DNA from: Povalibacter uvarum | GTDB lineage: Bacteria > Pseudomonadota > Gammaproteobacteria > Steroidobacterales > Steroidobacteraceae | Assembly (NCBI RefSeq): GCF_014202975.1 | Contig: NZ_JACHHZ010000003.1 | Location: 310,001-374,000 of the forward strand | Direction of reading: 5' to 3' | Length of the DNA: 64,000 nt | In this document: positions 7,700 through 16,949 of the stretch, piece after piece | Numbering within the stretch: the first letter of the stretch is position 1 | Layout of the letters: each line of letters starts with the position of its first letter | Notes under the pieces: model-generated | The model's database searches: none | Seen by the model: only the letters and a program-made list of their open reading frames with translations | Told to the model about the DNA's origin: nothing | Position numbers and translations under genes: made by a program

Positions 7700-10600
7700 A
7701 TGAGCAAGGAATCCGAAGTTCTCAGCCGCCTGGCCGGTGCCGCCGGCCTGACCGCCGAGATCTATTCGAACGGTGCGCTCGGCCGGCTCGAGTGCGCGGG
7801 CACGCTGCTGAATCTGTTCGTCGGCAACGCAGTCGAAGGAAGTCCCGCGAATCTTTATTTGCGCCGCTATTCGGACGGCAGCGGCATCGACTTCGTTCCT
7901 CTTCTGGGACCGACGAGTCCGACTCGCGGCCGCCGGGTCGCTCCGGGGCGTTGGGAAGGCTCGGGCAGCTGCCACGGCATCGACTACGGCATCGCGCTGT
8001 ATCTGTCGCCTACCGCGCCCGCCTGGTTCTGGCAGGTCAGTGTGGAGAATCGCAGCGGCGCGACGTTCGAGATCGATCTCGTGTACTCGCAGGATGTCGG
8101 CCTGTCGTCCTATGGGATGGTTCGGACGAACGAGTACTACGTCAGCCAGTACATCGATCACTCGCCGCTCGATCACGAGCGCAAGGGTTGGGTCGTGGCG
8201 TCGCGCCAGAACCTCGCGGCGGGCGGGCGCAATCCGTGGTGTGTGATCGGTTCGCTCTGCAAAGGCACGGGGTTCGCGACGGATGCATTGCAGCTCCATG
8301 GGCTGGATACACGAGCTTCCCGTACACCTGGTGCGCTGTTGCACGATCTTCCGTCCGACCGGCTCCAGCACGAACACTCGATGGTGTCGGTGCAGGATGA
8401 GCGCGTGAAACTGCGGCCTGGAGTCGTCGTGACGCGCGGCTTTTTCGGCCTGTTCAGCAGCGATCATCCCGACGCCACGTCCGACGACGATCTCACTGCC
8501 GTCGATCAGGCGGTTTCGCTGTCGGAAGCGGCCGCGGCGCATGTGACGCGCTCGGACAGTGGAGAAGAGAGCGATGATCCGCGGACATGGTTCACGATGT
8601 CGCCGGCGCTTGTCTCGTCCACCCTGACGCCGACGCAGCTACGCGAGTTGTTTCCCGGCGAATGGCGGCATCGAGAGACAGACGCGTCCGGCGCAATACT
8701 CTCCTTCTTCCATGGCGACCACCGCCACGTCGTGCTGCGCGAGAAGGAATTGCGAGTCACGCGACCGCATGGCCATCTGCTTCGAACCGGTCAGCTCGCC
8801 GTGCCGGACGAAGCCGCGCTCACATCGACTGTATGGATGAACGGCGTGTTCCATTCGATGCTCACGCAAGGCCACGTGAGCATCAATCGCCTGTTGTCCA
8901 CCGTGCGAAGCTACCTGGGATTGTTCCGGTCGCACGGCCTGCGGGTCTTCGTCGATGCGGGTGATGGCTGGCAATTGCTCGGGATGCCATCGGCGTTCGA
9001 GATGACGCCCGCGACTTGTCGCTGGATCTATCGGCATGCGCAGGGACTCATCGAGGTTCGCAGCGAGGCCCGCAGTAATCCGCACGAGCTGACGCTGTCG
9101 ATAGATGTGCAGGTCGGGGCGCCCGTGCGTTGCTTGCTGAGCCAGCACATTGCCCTGAACGGAGATGACGGTAACGCAGGGTCCGCGCTGTCCTGGTCGT
9201 TCGACAACTCGGCAGTCAGCATTCGGCCCGCCGCGGGCAGTGAGCTCGCGCAGAGATTTCCACAGGGAAGTTTCGAGATCGTCGCTACGAAAGGGACGAC
9301 GATCGAGAAGGCAGGTACTGACGAACTCCTGTTCGCCGATGGCCAATCGCGCGGGCAATCCTATCTCTGCATCATCACCGCGAAAGCGACGTCGGCGGAG
9401 TTCAGCTTCCGTGGCCACCTCGTCGCGGACAAGCCGGCTTCAACTGCGGCGCCGCGAGTGCAGGAAGCGGATGCTGCGCTGTCGATCTCCGTGCCGGCTC
9501 AAAGCGAACATGCCGAGGCTGTGACGCGGCTCGTCGAAATCCTGCCCTGGTACGCGCACAACGCATTGATCCACTACCTCTCGCCTCGCGGTCTCGAGCA
9601 ATACTCAGGCGGCGGCTGGGGAACGCGCGATGTGACCCAGGGGCCGGTGGAAATGCTGCTGGCGCTCGGCCAGGCAGCGCCGGTGCGCGACTTGTTGTTG
9701 CGAGTGATGTCCGCGCAGAGCCCGGATGGCGACTGGCCGCAGTGGTTCATGTTCTTCGAGCGCGAGCGGAAGATTCGTGCCGGCGACTCGCACGGCGATA
9801 TCGTGTTCTGGCCGGTATTGGCCCTGTCGCAGTATCTGCTGGCCAGCGGCGATGCGACGATCCTGGAGGAGCGCCTGCCGTTCTTTGCCGACGATCCGAA
9901 AGCAGCCGAGCAAGCGACGCTGTGGGAGCACGCGCAGCGCGCTCTGGCGGTGATTCACCGGCGCATCATCACTGGAACCGCGCTCGCCGCATATGGCCAT
10001 GGTGATTGGAACGATTCGCTGCAGCCAGCCGATCCGTCGATGCGCGACGACATGTCGAGCGCATGGACGGTGACGTTGCACTATCAGACGTTGGCCACGC
10101 TGGCGAAGGCGTTGCGATTGCTTCGCCGGGCCGATGAGGCGGATCGACTCGAAGCGCAAGCAGCAGCGATACAGCGCGATTTTCAGCGGCTCCTGCTCGT
10201 CGATGGCGTGCTGACCGGCTATGCGATGTTCGAGCGCGCCGATCACGTGCGCTACCTGCTGCATCCTCGCGACGAGATCACCGGCGTGCGCTACAGCTCG
10301 CTGGCGATGATCCACGCAATCCTCGAAGGCATGTTCACGCAGGAGCAGGCGATCCGGCATCTGCAGCTCATCCGGACGCACCTGTCGGGACCGGATGGAG
10401 TCCGGCTCTTCGACCGGCCGATGAACTATCACGGCGGCCCGCAGCAATTCTTTCAGCGCGCGGAAAGCGCGACGTTCTTCGGCCGCGAAATCGGGCTCAT
10501 GTACATGCATGCCCATCTGCGCTATGCGCAGGCGCTCGCGCATGTCGGCGATGCGGACGGCTTCTTTCACGCGCTCTGTCAGGCGAACCCGATTGCCATC

Positions 10601-11080
10601 GAATCGATCGTTCCGACCGCAACCGTGCGCCAGGCGAACTGTTACTACTCGAGCTCCGATGCGGCTTTCGCTGACCGGTACCAGGCGAGCGCCGAGTACG
10701 ACTCGATCGTGAACGGGACTGTCGCTCTCGATGGCGGCTGGCGTGTCTATTCCAGTGGCGCCGGCATTGCGCTGAGCCTGATCTATCGGCGCTTCCTCGG
10801 GATCAGCCGGGAATCCGAGTCGCTGAGCATCGATCCGGTGATGCCGGCCTCGCTGGATGGCTTGCGCGTGCAGCGCAGGCTCGAAGACCGTGATGTCGAA
10901 GTCGTCTATCAGGTCGGTTCGCGCGGGCATGGGGTGAGTGCGGTGAGCCTCAACGGGCGATCGCTGCCGTTCACTACCGACGCCAATCCTTATCGGCAGG
11001 GAGCTGCGCGAGTCGCGGTGCAAGCGTTCGCTCAGCAACTGATGTCGGGACGCAACGTGATGGTGATCGCGTTGGGTTGA
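7700..11080 (+). CDS. GH94 glycoside phosphorylase, 1,2-beta-oligoglucan phosphorylase-like
   Basis: 1126 residues from the ATG at 7700; upstream in-frame codons reach 7544 but overlap the preceding gene. The N-terminal two-thirds is beta-sandwich-like and starts with 'LYLRRYSDG'. The (alpha/alpha)6 catalytic part begins near 600: 'YSGGGWGTRDVTQGP' (about 635) and 'GHGDWNDSLQPAD' with the D769-W-N-D772 block that carries the general acid in GH94 enzymes. Length and layout match the about 1100-residue sophorose-oligomer phosphorylases of Listeria and Lachnoclostridium better than the 800-residue cellobiose phosphorylases. No signal peptide, so a cytoplasmic phosphorolysis of a beta-glucan oligomer to glucose 1-phosphate is likely. 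Linkage specificity is inference. Confidence 0.82.
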   Translation: MSKESEVLSRLAGAAGLTAEIYSNGALGRLECAGTLLNLFVGNAVEGSPANLYLRRYSDGSGIDFVPLLGPTSPTRGRRVAPGRWEGSGSCHGIDYGIALYLSPTAPAWFWQVSVENRSGATFEIDLVYSQDVGLSSYGMVRTNEYYVSQYIDHSPLDHERKGWVVASRQNLAAGGRNPWCVIGSLCKGTGFATDALQLHGLDTRASRTPGALLHDLPSDRLQHEHSMVSVQDERVKLRPGVVVTRGFFGLFSSDHPDATSDDDLTAVDQAVSLSEAAAAHVTRSDSGEESDDPRTWFTMSPALVSSTLTPTQLRELFPGEWRHRETDASGAILSFFHGDHRHVVLREKELRVTRPHGHLLRTGQLAVPDEAALTSTVWMNGVFHSMLTQGHVSINRLLSTVRSYLGLFRSHGLRVFVDAGDGWQLLGMPSAFEMTPATCRWIYRHAQGLIEVRSEARSNPHELTLSIDVQVGAPVRCLLSQHIALNGDDGNAGSALSWSFDNSAVSIRPAAGSELAQRFPQGSFEIVATKGTTIEKAGTDELLFADGQSRGQSYLCIITAKATSAEFSFRGHLVADKPASTAAPRVQEADAALSISVPAQSEHAEAVTRLVEILPWYAHNALIHYLSPRGLEQYSGGGWGTRDVTQGPVEMLLALGQAAPVRDLLLRVMSAQSPDGDWPQWFMFFERERKIRAGDSHGDIVFWPVLALSQYLLASGDATILEERLPFFADDPKAAEQATLWEHAQRALAVIHRRIITGTALAAYGHGDWNDSLQPADPSMRDDMSSAWTVTLHYQTLATLAKALRLLRRADEADRLEAQAAAIQRDFQRLLLVDGVLTGYAMFERADHVRYLLHPRDEITGVRYSSLAMIHAILEGMFTQEQAIRHLQLIRTHLSGPDGVRLFDRPMNYHGGPQQFFQRAESATFFGREIGLMYMHAHLRYAQALAHVGDADGFFHALCQANPIAIESIVPTATVRQANCYYSSSDAAFADRYQASAEYDSIVNGTVALDGGWRVYSSGAGIALSLIYRRFLGISRESESLSIDPVMPASLDGLRVQRRLEDRDVEVVYQVGSRGHGVSAVSLNGRSLPFTTDANPYRQGAARVAVQAFAQQLMSGRNVMVIALG

Positions 11081-11117
11081 GGCCGGAACCTTGGGGCCGT
11101 CGGATCATTGGCTATGA

Positions 11118-11351
11118 GTGAACCTCCTCGAGCTCATTCAATGGCCGGCGATGGTAGTCACGCTGCTGGCCGCCTGGGCCGTGGCATCGCAGGATCGCCG
11201 GCGCCGCAAGGTGGGCTTCTGGCTCTTCATCGCGAGCAACATTCTGTGGGTCGTGTGGGGGGTGAACGAAGGCGCGTGGGCGCTCATACTTCTCCAGGTC
11301 GGACTCTTCATCCTCAACCTTCGCGGCGCCCGGAAGAACGAAACCTCCTGA
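11118..11351 (+). CDS. Small membrane protein
   Basis: 77 residues from GTG at 11118 with two or three hydrophobic helices (about 5-22, 32-50, 52-68) separated by a basic turn (SQDRRRRK). The pattern 'WPAMVVTLLAAWAVASQ...KVGFWLFIASNILWVVWG' recalls small proteins found beside carbohydrate and transport genes, with faint likeness to half of a PnuC/SWEET-like unit. No clear ribosome binding site. It lies 37 bp after the GH94 gene and 69 bp before the aldolase gene on the same strand. Confidence 0.6.
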   Translation: MNLLELIQWPAMVVTLLAAWAVASQDRRRRKVGFWLFIASNILWVVWGVNEGAWALILLQVGLFILNLRGARKNETS

Positions 11352-11420
11352 CCGCGGGTGGCTGCGTCGCGATGAAATCGCTAGAGTGCCGTCATTCTTC
11401 GCGGCAAGAGTTCCCTGGGG

Positions 11421-12563
11421 ATGCTCGACGATCTGCGGCTTCACCGTCATCTGCTCGGAAAGACCGGCTCGCGCGCTGAACTGAATACGCCGGCGCTCGC
11501 GATCGATCGCGAGGCTCTCGCGAGAAACATAGAACGGATGGCGTCGTTCGCCCGCTCGACGGGGGTTTCGCTGCGTCCGCATTCCAAGACCCACAAGAGC
11601 GTGCACATTGCCCGGCTCCAGATCGCTGCCGGAGCCGTGGGCATCTGCTGCGCCAAGCTCGGTGAGGCAGAGGCGCTCGCCGATGGTGGAATCGAGTCCA
11701 TTCTGATCACTTCGCCAGTCGTGACTGCCGCCGGCATCGCACGACTGATCGCACTCAATGCGAGGATGAGGGATCTCGCCGTCGTCGTCGACAATCCCGC
11801 CAACGTTGCTGCATTGGCTGCCGCCGCCGCGCGGGAAGAAACGCTGAAGGTCCTGATCGATATCGATCCCGGAGTCCGACGTACCGGCGCGCCATCGATC
11901 TCCGCCGCACTCGAGCTGCTCGAGAGTATCCGGAGCAGCCCGAAGCTCGAGTATCGCGGTATCCAGATGTACTGCGGCACGCAGCAGCACATTGCGAGCT
12001 ACGCGGAGCGGGCGGACGCCATTGCGGATCGAACGCAGTATTTGCGGACGGTCATCGGAGCGCTCTCGGAGAGGGGGGCTGCGCCGACGATCGTCACCGG
12101 CTGCGGCACTGGGACACATTACATCGACGCATCGCTGCGGGTGTTCAACGAATGGCAGGTCGGCTCCTACATCTTCATGGATCGGCAGTACGCTGAGTGC
12201 GATCTCGCCAACCAGCCGACGGTGCCGTATGAATATTCGCTCTTCGTCGAGGCTACCGTCGTCAGCGCGAACACGCGCGGCATGGCCACAATCGATTCGG
12301 GCATCAAGGCGCTGTCGACGGATGGTGGATTGCCCGTCATCGTGTCCGGCGCTCCGGCCGGTGCGACGTATCGATTCATGGGCGACGAGCACGGCGCGAT
12401 CGTCGATCCGGCCGGACGGCATACGTGGTCAATCGGCGATCGGGTGCGCCTCGCTGTGCCTCATTGCGATCCCACGGTGAACTTGTATGACGCTTACCAC
12501 GTCACTACTGGGGAGACGCTCGTCGACATCTGGCCGGTGTCGGCGCGCGGGCGGTCTCGGTGA
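11421..12563 (+). CDS. PLP-dependent D-threonine aldolase / D-serine dehydratase-like protein
   Basis: 380 residues with the fold-type III (alanine racemase-like) barrel. The PLP lysine lies in 'LRPHSKTHKS' near residue 59. Later blocks are 'GICCAKLGEAEAL', 'LIDIDPGVRRTGA', 'CGTGTHY' and the metal-binding 'VPHCDPTVNLYDAYHV' near the C terminus, which matches the His-x-Asp metal site of D-threonine aldolases and D-serine dehydratases (DSD1-type). It should cleave or dehydrate a D-hydroxy-amino acid in the cytoplasm. The gene sits among other peptide and D-amino-acid genes. Start at ATG 11421 after CTGGGG; a weak site. Confidence 0.9.
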   Translation: MLDDLRLHRHLLGKTGSRAELNTPALAIDREALARNIERMASFARSTGVSLRPHSKTHKSVHIARLQIAAGAVGICCAKLGEAEALADGGIESILITSPVVTAAGIARLIALNARMRDLAVVVDNPANVAALAAAAAREETLKVLIDIDPGVRRTGAPSISAALELLESIRSSPKLEYRGIQMYCGTQQHIASYAERADAIADRTQYLRTVIGALSERGAAPTIVTGCGTGTHYIDASLRVFNEWQVGSYIFMDRQYAECDLANQPTVPYEYSLFVEATVVSANTRGMATIDSGIKALSTDGGLPVIVSGAPAGATYRFMGDEHGAIVDPAGRHTWSIGDRVRLAVPHCDPTVNLYDAYHVTTGETLVDIWPVSARGRSR

Positions 12564-12645
12564 CGAATATCCGTGCACTTGCGGACTTGTCAGTCCGGGG
12601 GCTTTGACGCCAACTACGACCATCTTCGCAACAGGAGCGCTCATC

Positions 12646-13215
12646 ATGCCGATTCGTGTGTTCATGGCAGTGCTGCTTGCCGCAATCGGGTTCGCAGCGG
12701 CACCGGCTTTCGGTGACGAGTACGACGACACGATCTCCATCTTCAAGAACGCGGGGGAGAGTGGAGCCTTCTTCGGCAAGGCGTACGGTTATGCCGTGTT
12801 CCCCACGGTCGGTAAAGGTGGGCTCGGTGTCGGCGCGGCGCACGGCAAGGGCCGCGTGTATCGCCAGGGCCAGTACATAGGCGACACGTCGATGACCCAG
12901 CTCAGCGTCGGTTTCCAGGCCGGCGGCCAGGCTTTCAGCCAGATCATTTTCTTCGAGGACAAACGTGCGCTCGAAGAATTCACAGGTGGCAACTTCGAGT
13001 TCGCTGCGACCGCGCAGGCCGTGGCGATCACGGCTGGGGCATCCGCGAGCGCTGGTTCGACCGGCAGCGCCGTAGGCGCGAGTGGCGGCAAGAAGGACGC
13101 AACCACGCGCGGTGCGTATCACAAGGGAATGGCAGTGTTCACCGTCGCGAAGGGCGGCCTGATGTACGAAGCATCGGTGGCCGGCCAGAAGTTCTCGTAC
13201 AAGCCGAAGACCTGA
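12646..13215 (+). CDS. Exported SYLF (Ysc84-like) lipid-binding protein
   Basis: 189 residues with a signal peptide (MPIRVFMAVLLAAIGFAAAPAFG-DE). The rest is a SYLF domain: 'KNAGESGAFFGKAYGYAVFPTVGKGGLGVGAAHGKG', 'VGFQAGGQAFSQIIFF', 'GGNFEFAATAQAVAITAGAS' and a final 'KGGLMYEASVAGQKFSY'. The family binds phosphoinositides in eukaryotes; bacterial members are periplasmic or outer-membrane associated with no settled role. The ATG at 12646 has AGGAGCG about 7 bp upstream; an in-frame extension to 12487 overlaps the previous gene and would hide the signal peptide. Confidence 0.9.
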   Translation: MPIRVFMAVLLAAIGFAAAPAFGDEYDDTISIFKNAGESGAFFGKAYGYAVFPTVGKGGLGVGAAHGKGRVYRQGQYIGDTSMTQLSVGFQAGGQAFSQIIFFEDKRALEEFTGGNFEFAATAQAVAITAGASASAGSTGSAVGASGGKKDATTRGAYHKGMAVFTVAKGGLMYEASVAGQKFSYKPKT

Positions 13216-13222
13216 TCCGCTT

Positions 13223-13250
13223 CGTCATCCCCGCGCAGGCGGGGATCCAT
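13223..13250. repeat. Dispersed inverted repeat, family A (half element)
   Basis: CGTCAT followed by the hairpin CCCCGC-gcag-GCGGGG and ATCCAT. It matches the left half of the full element at 6577-6643. It lies in the 49-bp gap between the convergent SYLF and YCII genes, 8 bp after the SYLF stop. Confidence 0.75.
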
Positions 13251-13264
13251 GTCTTGGGTCCGTC

Positions 13265-13687
13265 TCAAGGCTTGGGAGCCGCCTGCCGCGCCGCGACCTC
13301 ATCCCACGCGACTAGGCGCCACGGCCGCAGCTCATAGACGAAGAGGCCGCTGGTCACTGCCGGATCGGCGTCCGCGATGGCTTTCGCAGCCTCGATGCTG
13401 TCGACGTTGAGGACGGCGGCTCCCCCGGAGTCGTCGCTGAAGCCCCCGGCCATGCGCATGGCCCCGCGCTTGTACAGACCGAGCATGTACCGGCCATGCT
13501 CTCGCAGCGGCAGCTCTGCAAGCGTCTTGCCTTCTGGCCACGCGGGACCTGCGCGATAAATCACGAGGTATGCGGATGGCTGCGCCGCCGGCGTCGCAGG
13601 GGCTTCGCTGGCGCTCACCGACGTGGCGAACACCACTGCGCTCGATAGCCAGATCCGAAGAAGAGATCCGAAACCAGTCAGCGTCAT
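13265..13687 (-). CDS. Exported YCII-domain protein
   Basis: 140 residues from the ATG at 13687 with AGGTG 5 bp upstream. An N-terminal signal peptide (FGSLLRIWLSSAVVFATSVSA-SE) precedes a YCII-like ferredoxin fold: 'YLVIYRAGPAW', 'LREHGRYMLGLYKRGAMRMAGGFSDDSGGAAVLNVDSIEAAKAIADADPAV'. The His in LREHGRYM and the Asp in ADADP are in positions usually conserved in the family. Most YCII proteins are cytoplasmic; export is unusual. It is divergent from the GlxA-like regulator with 70 bp between starts. Confidence 0.8.
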   Translation of the reverse strand: MTLTGFGSLLRIWLSSAVVFATSVSASEAPATPAAQPSAYLVIYRAGPAWPEGKTLAELPLREHGRYMLGLYKRGAMRMAGGFSDDSGGAAVLNVDSIEAAKAIADADPAVTSGLFVYELRPWRLVAWDEVAARQAAPKP

Positions 13688-13757
13688 ATGCACCTCCGTT
13701 GATGGAGCCAATCTACTTCTGCCGGTGAATTGTGCCAGTGGCATACTCGACCTCGTC

Positions 13758-14753
13758 ATGGCGAAATCGGACACGCGTATCAGAATTGCCATCGTGGCGT
13801 ATCCGGGCTGTTCTTCCTGGATCAGTGCGGGCTTGCTCGAATTTTTCGCGATCGCGAAGGCGGTCGCGAGGATGCAGCGGTCGCCGGTAACGCTCGAGTG
13901 CCACGCCGTCAGTGAACAGGGGCGCACGGTGCGGGCATCGCACGGCGTACGACTGGAGACGGTTCGTCCCCGGGGGAAGTACGCAGCGCTCATCGTGCCG
14001 CCGTTCTGGTCGGAGACTCGTGAGGAGTTCGATCGGAACGTGGAGCGCGCGGCGCGCAGCAAGTCTTTTCTCACCGCGACTTCGCGACGTGCGTCGATCG
14101 TCGCGAGTGCCTGCAGCGGCGCCGTGATGCTGGCCGAAGCAGGGCTGCTCGAAGGTTATCGGGCCACGACGTGCTGGTGGCTCAGCGACTGGTTCGCGAA
14201 GCATCATCCGGAGCTGCGAATCGACACCAGGAAGCTCGTGATGAGCGATCGCAGCCGCTGGACTGCGGCTGCGGGCACGGCCTACCTGCATCTCTGTCTC
14301 GAGCTGACGAGGAAGCTGGCGGGCCCGAAGATCGCATCAGCAGCCGGACGACTTGCGCTCGTCGAGCCTCGGCGTGGATCTCAGTCGCCGTTCATAGCGG
14401 CGCCGATCGACGTGGATGTGGGTGATGCGGGGCCAGCGTCACGGGCAATTGCGCTCCTGCGGCGGCATCCCGAGTCGCCGGAAAGTGTCGCAAGAATTGC
14501 GAAACGATGCGGCACGACGGAAAGAACGTTGAATCGCCAGTTCCGGCGGACAGTGGGAATGACGCCGGTCGCCTATCGCCAATCGCAGCGCATCGCGATG
14601 GCAAAGCGCCTGCTCGAATCGGATCGCGCGCCGCTGGAGGATATCGTCGAACGTTGCGGTTACGTCGACGTCGCTTCCTTCCGGAAATTGTTCACGCGTG
14701 AAGTCGGCATGAGTCCGAAGGAATATCGGCTGCGATTCGCGCGTGAGGTTTAG
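13758..14753 (+). CDS. GlxA-type AraC-family transcriptional regulator
   Basis: 331 residues from ATG 13758. The N-terminal part (about 8-190) is a DJ-1/PfpI-like domain, with 'ASACSGAVMLAEAGLLEGYRATTCWW' at the usual nucleophile-elbow position. The C-terminal part (about 230-331) has two AraC helix-turn-helix motifs, 'VARIAKRCGTTERTLNRQFR' and 'EDIVERCGYVDVASFRKLF', ending 'GMSPKEYRLRF'. It should bind DNA and sense a small ligand. It is divergent from the exported YCII gene and may control it. An in-frame ORF start at 13623 is rejected because it crosses that gene. Confidence 0.92.
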   Translation: MAKSDTRIRIAIVAYPGCSSWISAGLLEFFAIAKAVARMQRSPVTLECHAVSEQGRTVRASHGVRLETVRPRGKYAALIVPPFWSETREEFDRNVERAARSKSFLTATSRRASIVASACSGAVMLAEAGLLEGYRATTCWWLSDWFAKHHPELRIDTRKLVMSDRSRWTAAAGTAYLHLCLELTRKLAGPKIASAAGRLALVEPRRGSQSPFIAAPIDVDVGDAGPASRAIALLRRHPESPESVARIAKRCGTTERTLNRQFRRTVGMTPVAYRQSQRIAMAKRLLESDRAPLEDIVERCGYVDVASFRKLFTREVGMSPKEYRLRFAREV

Positions 14754-14805
14754 CCCCTAAGGCCCATTCTCATGCGTGCGATGCGGGGCTATACGGAAAG
14801 GGCAA

Positions 14806-15834
14806 ATGATGGAGATGCCAGTGTTCGCAGTCGATGCCAAAGCACGGAGGGCGGGAGTTCTGGTGGCAATCGCCAGCCTGGCGTTCAGCCCGATCGTCTC
14901 CGCGGAAGAGGGCGACGGCGCCTTCACGTTCCTCTGGGAGAACGACGCTATCGCAGGGACGGATCATCACTACACGAACGGCGTCGAGTTCTCGTACCTC
15001 TCCGTCGAAGACGGCCTCTGGGACTGGTTTCGCACGGGATCGAGCGTACTGCCCGGTGTGAGTACGAAGGATCATCTTCGCGTCGGCGTGTCTCTGGGCC
15101 AGAGCATCTTCACGCCTGACGACACTGAAGCAACTGAACCGCTGCCTGATCAGCGGCCGTACGCTGGCTGGTTGTATCTCGGCGTAGCGGTCATCGCGGA
15201 CCACGGCAATCAGCTCGACACGTGGGTGTTGAATCTCGGTGTCGTCGGGCCGTCCGCGCAGGGCGAGGAAGTGCAGAACGGGTTCCACGAGCATGTGACG
15301 CACGACGATGACGCGATGGGCTGGGATAACCAGCTGGTCGAGACCTTCGGTTATCAACTGCTCTACGAACACCGCTGGCAGAACATTGCCGGCGACGGAA
15401 AGCAGCAGGTCGGTCCGTTGCAGCTCGATTTCAGTCCGCACGTGGGCTTCAGTCTCGGCAACATCGGTACCTACGCGAATGCAGGCATCACGCTGCGCAT
15501 CGGCACCAATCTCAGCAATGATTTCGGCGTTCCGCGGATTCGTCCGAGCCTGCCCGGGTCCGCTTTCTTCGATCCCGCCGATGGCTTCGGCTGGTATGTC
15601 TTCGCCGGCGTCGATGCGCGAGCGGTCGCGTACAACATCTTTCTCGAAGGCGATGCCGCGACGTACGACGTGGATCTGGACAAGGAGACGTTCGTCTACG
15701 ACGGGCAGGCCGGGCTCGCGGTCGTCTGGCGCAAGTTCCGTTTTGCGTATACGTACGTGATTCGCAGCAAGGAATATAAAGGGCAGGCGCAGCCCGACCG
15801 GTTCGGATCGGTGGGGATGACGTTCAGGTTTTAG
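14806..15834 (+). CDS. lpxR: Lipid A deacylase LpxR family outer-membrane protein
   Basis: 342 residues from ATG 14806; ATGs at 14809 and 14815 and a GTG at 14776 are alternatives. A signal peptide ends at VSA-EE. The mature N terminus carries 'FLWENDAIAGTDHHYTNG', the Asn-Asp and following residues of the LpxR active site, and 'DQRPYAGWLYLG', a second signature; 'EHVTHDDDAMGWDNQL' matches the His-containing loop. The rest is alternating beta strands ending in Phe (MTFRF). LpxR removes the 3'-acyloxyacyl chain of lipid A in the outer membrane. It may alter surface charge and signalling by lipid A. The gene stands alone. Confidence 0.88.
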   Translation: MMEMPVFAVDAKARRAGVLVAIASLAFSPIVSAEEGDGAFTFLWENDAIAGTDHHYTNGVEFSYLSVEDGLWDWFRTGSSVLPGVSTKDHLRVGVSLGQSIFTPDDTEATEPLPDQRPYAGWLYLGVAVIADHGNQLDTWVLNLGVVGPSAQGEEVQNGFHEHVTHDDDAMGWDNQLVETFGYQLLYEHRWQNIAGDGKQQVGPLQLDFSPHVGFSLGNIGTYANAGITLRIGTNLSNDFGVPRIRPSLPGSAFFDPADGFGWYVFAGVDARAVAYNIFLEGDAATYDVDLDKETFVYDGQAGLAVVWRKFRFAYTYVIRSKEYKGQAQPDRFGSVGMTFRF

Positions 15835-15841
15835 CGCAAGC

Positions 15842-15910
15842 CGTCATTCCCGCGAACGCGGGAATCCGTCTTTTTGACTGGAGCGGACTCCCGCTTTCGC
15901 GGAAGTGACG
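15842..15910. repeat. Dispersed inverted repeat, family A (full element)
   Basis: Hairpins ATTCCCGC-gaac-GCGGGAAT and CTCCCGC-tttc-GCGGAAG with GTCA/TGAC ends. It fills the 80-bp gap between the convergent lpxR and exported-protein genes. Arms are slightly diverged from the copy at 6577. Confidence 0.75.
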
Positions 15911-15914
15911 ATGG

Positions 15915-16949
15915 CTATTTTTTCGCCGCCGTCTTCTCCTGCTCACGCGCCCCCGCGAGAATCCCCGGCAATGCATAGTTGCCTTCGTGGCAGGCGTACT
16001 CGTAGATCTTCTCGTTCGTCGCATTGAACGCGAGCTGGCCAGAGAATGGTGCGGTGTAGTTGGCCGGATCTTCGATCGTGAAGCTGTAGACGATCTGGTT
16101 CGGGCTGACGCGGGTCAGTCGTTCGACGACCTTCATGTTCTCCGAGGAGCCGCGAAAACTCTGTTCCTTCTTGAAGTTCGTCGTCTCGATGACGAGCGTG
16201 TCGCCTTCCCAGCGGCCGATGGAATCGCCGAGCCATTTGCGCACTGACGAGGGGCCGTGCTGTGCGTTGAGCCTGACCATGCGGACATCGTGGACCATCT
16301 CGACATGAATCATGACGACATCGTCGGTCTGCACGATCTGGTAGTTGTTGTTGTAGAGCAGCGGCAGCATGGGCGGACCCGCGCTCGAATCGAAGGAAAG
16401 GATGCAACGCTCGCCGAGCGGGCGCACTTCCGGTCCGTCAGCGCCGTTCGGGCCGCGGAAGGCGGCGTACATCTGCATCAGGCGGGCCTGGCCCTGCGCC
16501 GTGAGAGCCGGAAAGCGCCCGTTCTTCGGCTCGACGATGATCGATGTGCGCTTCTCGCCGTTGATCGACATCAGGTGTGAGCCCGGATCGACCCAGAAGT
16601 TGTTGTAGCCGCAGTTCACGCCCGAGAAACCACCGCCGCAGTCCTTGGGCAGATCCTCGATGCCATGCGACGGATCGGTCGGCTTGTTCTGCTCGTCGCG
16701 GAAGTCCTGGTTCTCCTGTTCCAGCGCCTTTGCGTCCTTGTCGCCGATGACGAGCTGATCGCCGTATTTCGGATCACGTTCGACGGGCGTCAGCGTCGCG
16801 TTGGTCCAGTTGCCCTGCAGATCCGGCTGGCCGTATTCGGTGCGCGGCGCCTTGTAGCCTGGCTGCACTTTCGGCGTGACGTCCGCGAATGCGGATACGG
16901 TGAAGAAGGCGATCGCGCCGACGCCGATCCACTTCGATCTCGAAATCAT
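15915..16949 (-). CDS. Exported 'PDLQGNW' family protein, unknown function
   Basis: 344 residues from the ATG at 16949, preceded by GGGGGCAGC. The signal peptide is about 22 residues (MISRSKWIGVGAIAFFTVSAFA). The mature N terminus has 'YGQPDLQGNWTNATLTPVER', characteristic of a large exported family in Acidobacteria and Steroidobacter-like bacteria. 'GERCI', 'YNNNYQIVQTDD', 'RMVRLNAQH' and 'GDSIGRWEGDTLVIETTNF' follow in the usual order. The family has no known reaction, though members often accompany catabolic operons. Here it stands alone and convergent to lpxR. There is a pair of near cysteines (CGGGFSGVNC). Confidence 0.85.
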   Translation of the reverse strand: MISRSKWIGVGAIAFFTVSAFADVTPKVQPGYKAPRTEYGQPDLQGNWTNATLTPVERDPKYGDQLVIGDKDAKALEQENQDFRDEQNKPTDPSHGIEDLPKDCGGGFSGVNCGYNNFWVDPGSHLMSINGEKRTSIIVEPKNGRFPALTAQGQARLMQMYAAFRGPNGADGPEVRPLGERCILSFDSSAGPPMLPLLYNNNYQIVQTDDVVMIHVEMVHDVRMVRLNAQHGPSSVRKWLGDSIGRWEGDTLVIETTNFKKEQSFRGSSENMKVVERLTRVSPNQIVYSFTIEDPANYTAPFSGQLAFNATNEKIYEYACHEGNYALPGILAGAREQEKTAAKK

